A DNA stretch of 19,574 nucleotides from the NCBI RefSeq assembly GCF_000499385.1, contig NW_013654549.1, positions 1 to 19,574 of the forward strand, given 5' to 3'. A program made the position numbers and the translations under genes. The notes beneath the pieces were generated by a model. That model worked only from the letters and a program-made list of their open reading frames with translations. It did no database searches and was not told the origin of the DNA. The DNA comes from Eimeria necatrix. Taxonomy: Eukaryota > Apicomplexa > Conoidasida > Eucoccidiorida > Eimeriidae. Within the stretch, counting starts at the first letter, position 1, and every line of letters begins with the position of its first letter. This document shows positions 18,973-19,574 of the stretch, piece after piece.

Positions 18973-19010
18973 TGCAGCTAGTTTTTCGCGAAAAAAGCTA
19001 GTGAGCTGCA
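18973..19010. repeat. Two-part hairpin around TTTTTCGCGAAAAA
   Basis: TGCAGCT (18973-18979) pairs with AGCTGCA (19004-19010), enclosing the 14 bp palindrome TTTTTCGCGAAAAA (18982-18995), flanked by CTAG on both sides. The inner palindrome has no loop of its own, so in RNA the central CGCG would open. Confidence 0.6.
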
Positions 19011-19193
19011 TGAGAAAACACAATCTTTCAGTAGATAGAGTGTCGCAATAATCTAGCAGTTGGCCTGGCAGGTGCATATTGGCGAGAAAGTCAAGCACAG
19101 TGGTCCTTTTCCAATATGCTGTGGAGATCGGTGCCTGCGTAGTTTGCCAATTTGTATGACAGAACTTCTCAAATGGTTTCATCTGGTTCGCAG

Positions 19194-19353
19194 GTTTCAA
19201 GGGAAACGCGAATGTGGATCCCTAGAACGCACTTTACCGGTGTCATATATACAACGAATTGATGCAGTTTCCATATGCCTGGAGTGCTTTAAGGATTACT
19301 CAAAATGTCCATACATGCTCCGTCTCCACACTGCCCTTCTAATATTGAAGCAA
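19194..19353 (+). CDS. Possible internal exon (hypothetical, weak)
   Basis: A pyrimidine-containing stretch ending in CAG (19191-19193) is followed by 160 bases open in one frame, then CAA and GTAAGT (19354-19359). The frame is part of an open stretch from 19060 to 19374, so it is open beyond both proposed splice sites. The translation has a cysteine-containing part (CLECFKDYSKC) and a short Leu-rich end. No family is recognised. A donor, an acceptor and an open frame together are suggestive, but common by chance at this scale. Confidence 0.15.
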
Positions 19354-19574
19354 GTAAGTCAGCTGATCCCATAATGCAAGCATATATTGCCTTCATCACA
19401 CATAGGTGCAACTATGGTTTGTGCTACACAACTACGCAGCTGGACACAACCGTAGGCGTAGGAGAGAAAGCTGAATCTATCATAGACTGTGAAAGAAGCA
19501 ATATGAATTGAGCAGCTATGTACTCGCTTTGAATGCGTCCAATGATTGTTGTGGCAACAGCATATTTATCCTCT

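Noticed and set aside
1..19574. tRNA, rRNA and snRNA genes
   Set aside because: I scanned for T-loop and A/B-box-like sequences and for conserved rRNA, U2, U4, U5 and U6 stretches and found nothing coherent.
1..19574. CRISPR array
   Set aside because: No short direct repeats with regular spacers occur; the repeats present are long, diverged pairs.

Overview
This 19.6 kb window looks like eukaryotic, largely non-coding DNA, probably from a protist. Six-frame reading gives no long frame. The longest is 174 codons (3952-4476, from TTG), about what chance gives at this length and a composition I judge to be in the mid-forties percent GC. I recognise no protein family, tRNA, rRNA, snRNA, CRISPR array or intact transposon. 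The hexamer GCATGC occurs 23 times (about 5 expected by chance). Over-representation of TGCATGC-type sites is familiar from coccidian and other apicomplexan genomes, so a coccidian is my best guess. That is an inference with no marker gene behind it.

The clearest content is a set of decayed direct duplications. Pair R1 (3494-4060 and 5833-6296) has a core of about 160 bp at high identity, including 56 bp that are identical (3786-3841 and 6050-6105), although the flanks are heavily diverged. Pair R2 (9271-10894 and 13412-14457) is older-looking and interrupted by insertions or deletions. It holds an identical 23 bp block containing GCATGC. Short alignments link R1 to R2, so all four may descend from one unit, with further faint traces near 845, 2221 and 17761. 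Differences between copies are nearly all transitions in the blocks I aligned.

The second pattern is a motif, CAGGAGGTNNGY. The 7-mer AGGAGGT occurs seven times on the plus strand and not at all on the minus strand. All seven continue as NNG(T/C). The form resembles a 3' splice site, three bases, then a 5' splice site, and would fit recursive splice points or GAG micro-exons in a plus-strand transcript. A related, more degenerate form is the best-preserved stretch linking the duplicated units.

There are also unusually perfect hairpins: two side by side at 9020-9098, a 17 bp inverted repeat at 6148-6204 ending R1 copy B, an insertion-like foldback inside R2 copy A (10141-10233), and smaller ones at 14631-14649 and 18973-19010. 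The best gene candidate is a GC-rich open frame at 7335-7465, with an ATG, basic residues and a hydrophobic run, ending at a good 5' splice site.

Layout: 1-3442 has no gene, and its first 2 kb is G/T-rich; 3494-6296 holds the R1 pair with unrecognised DNA between; 6297-9019 has the candidate exon at 7335; 9020-14457 holds the hairpin pair and both R2 copies; 14458-19574 has no recognised gene, with a pyrimidine tract and a possible exon near the right end.
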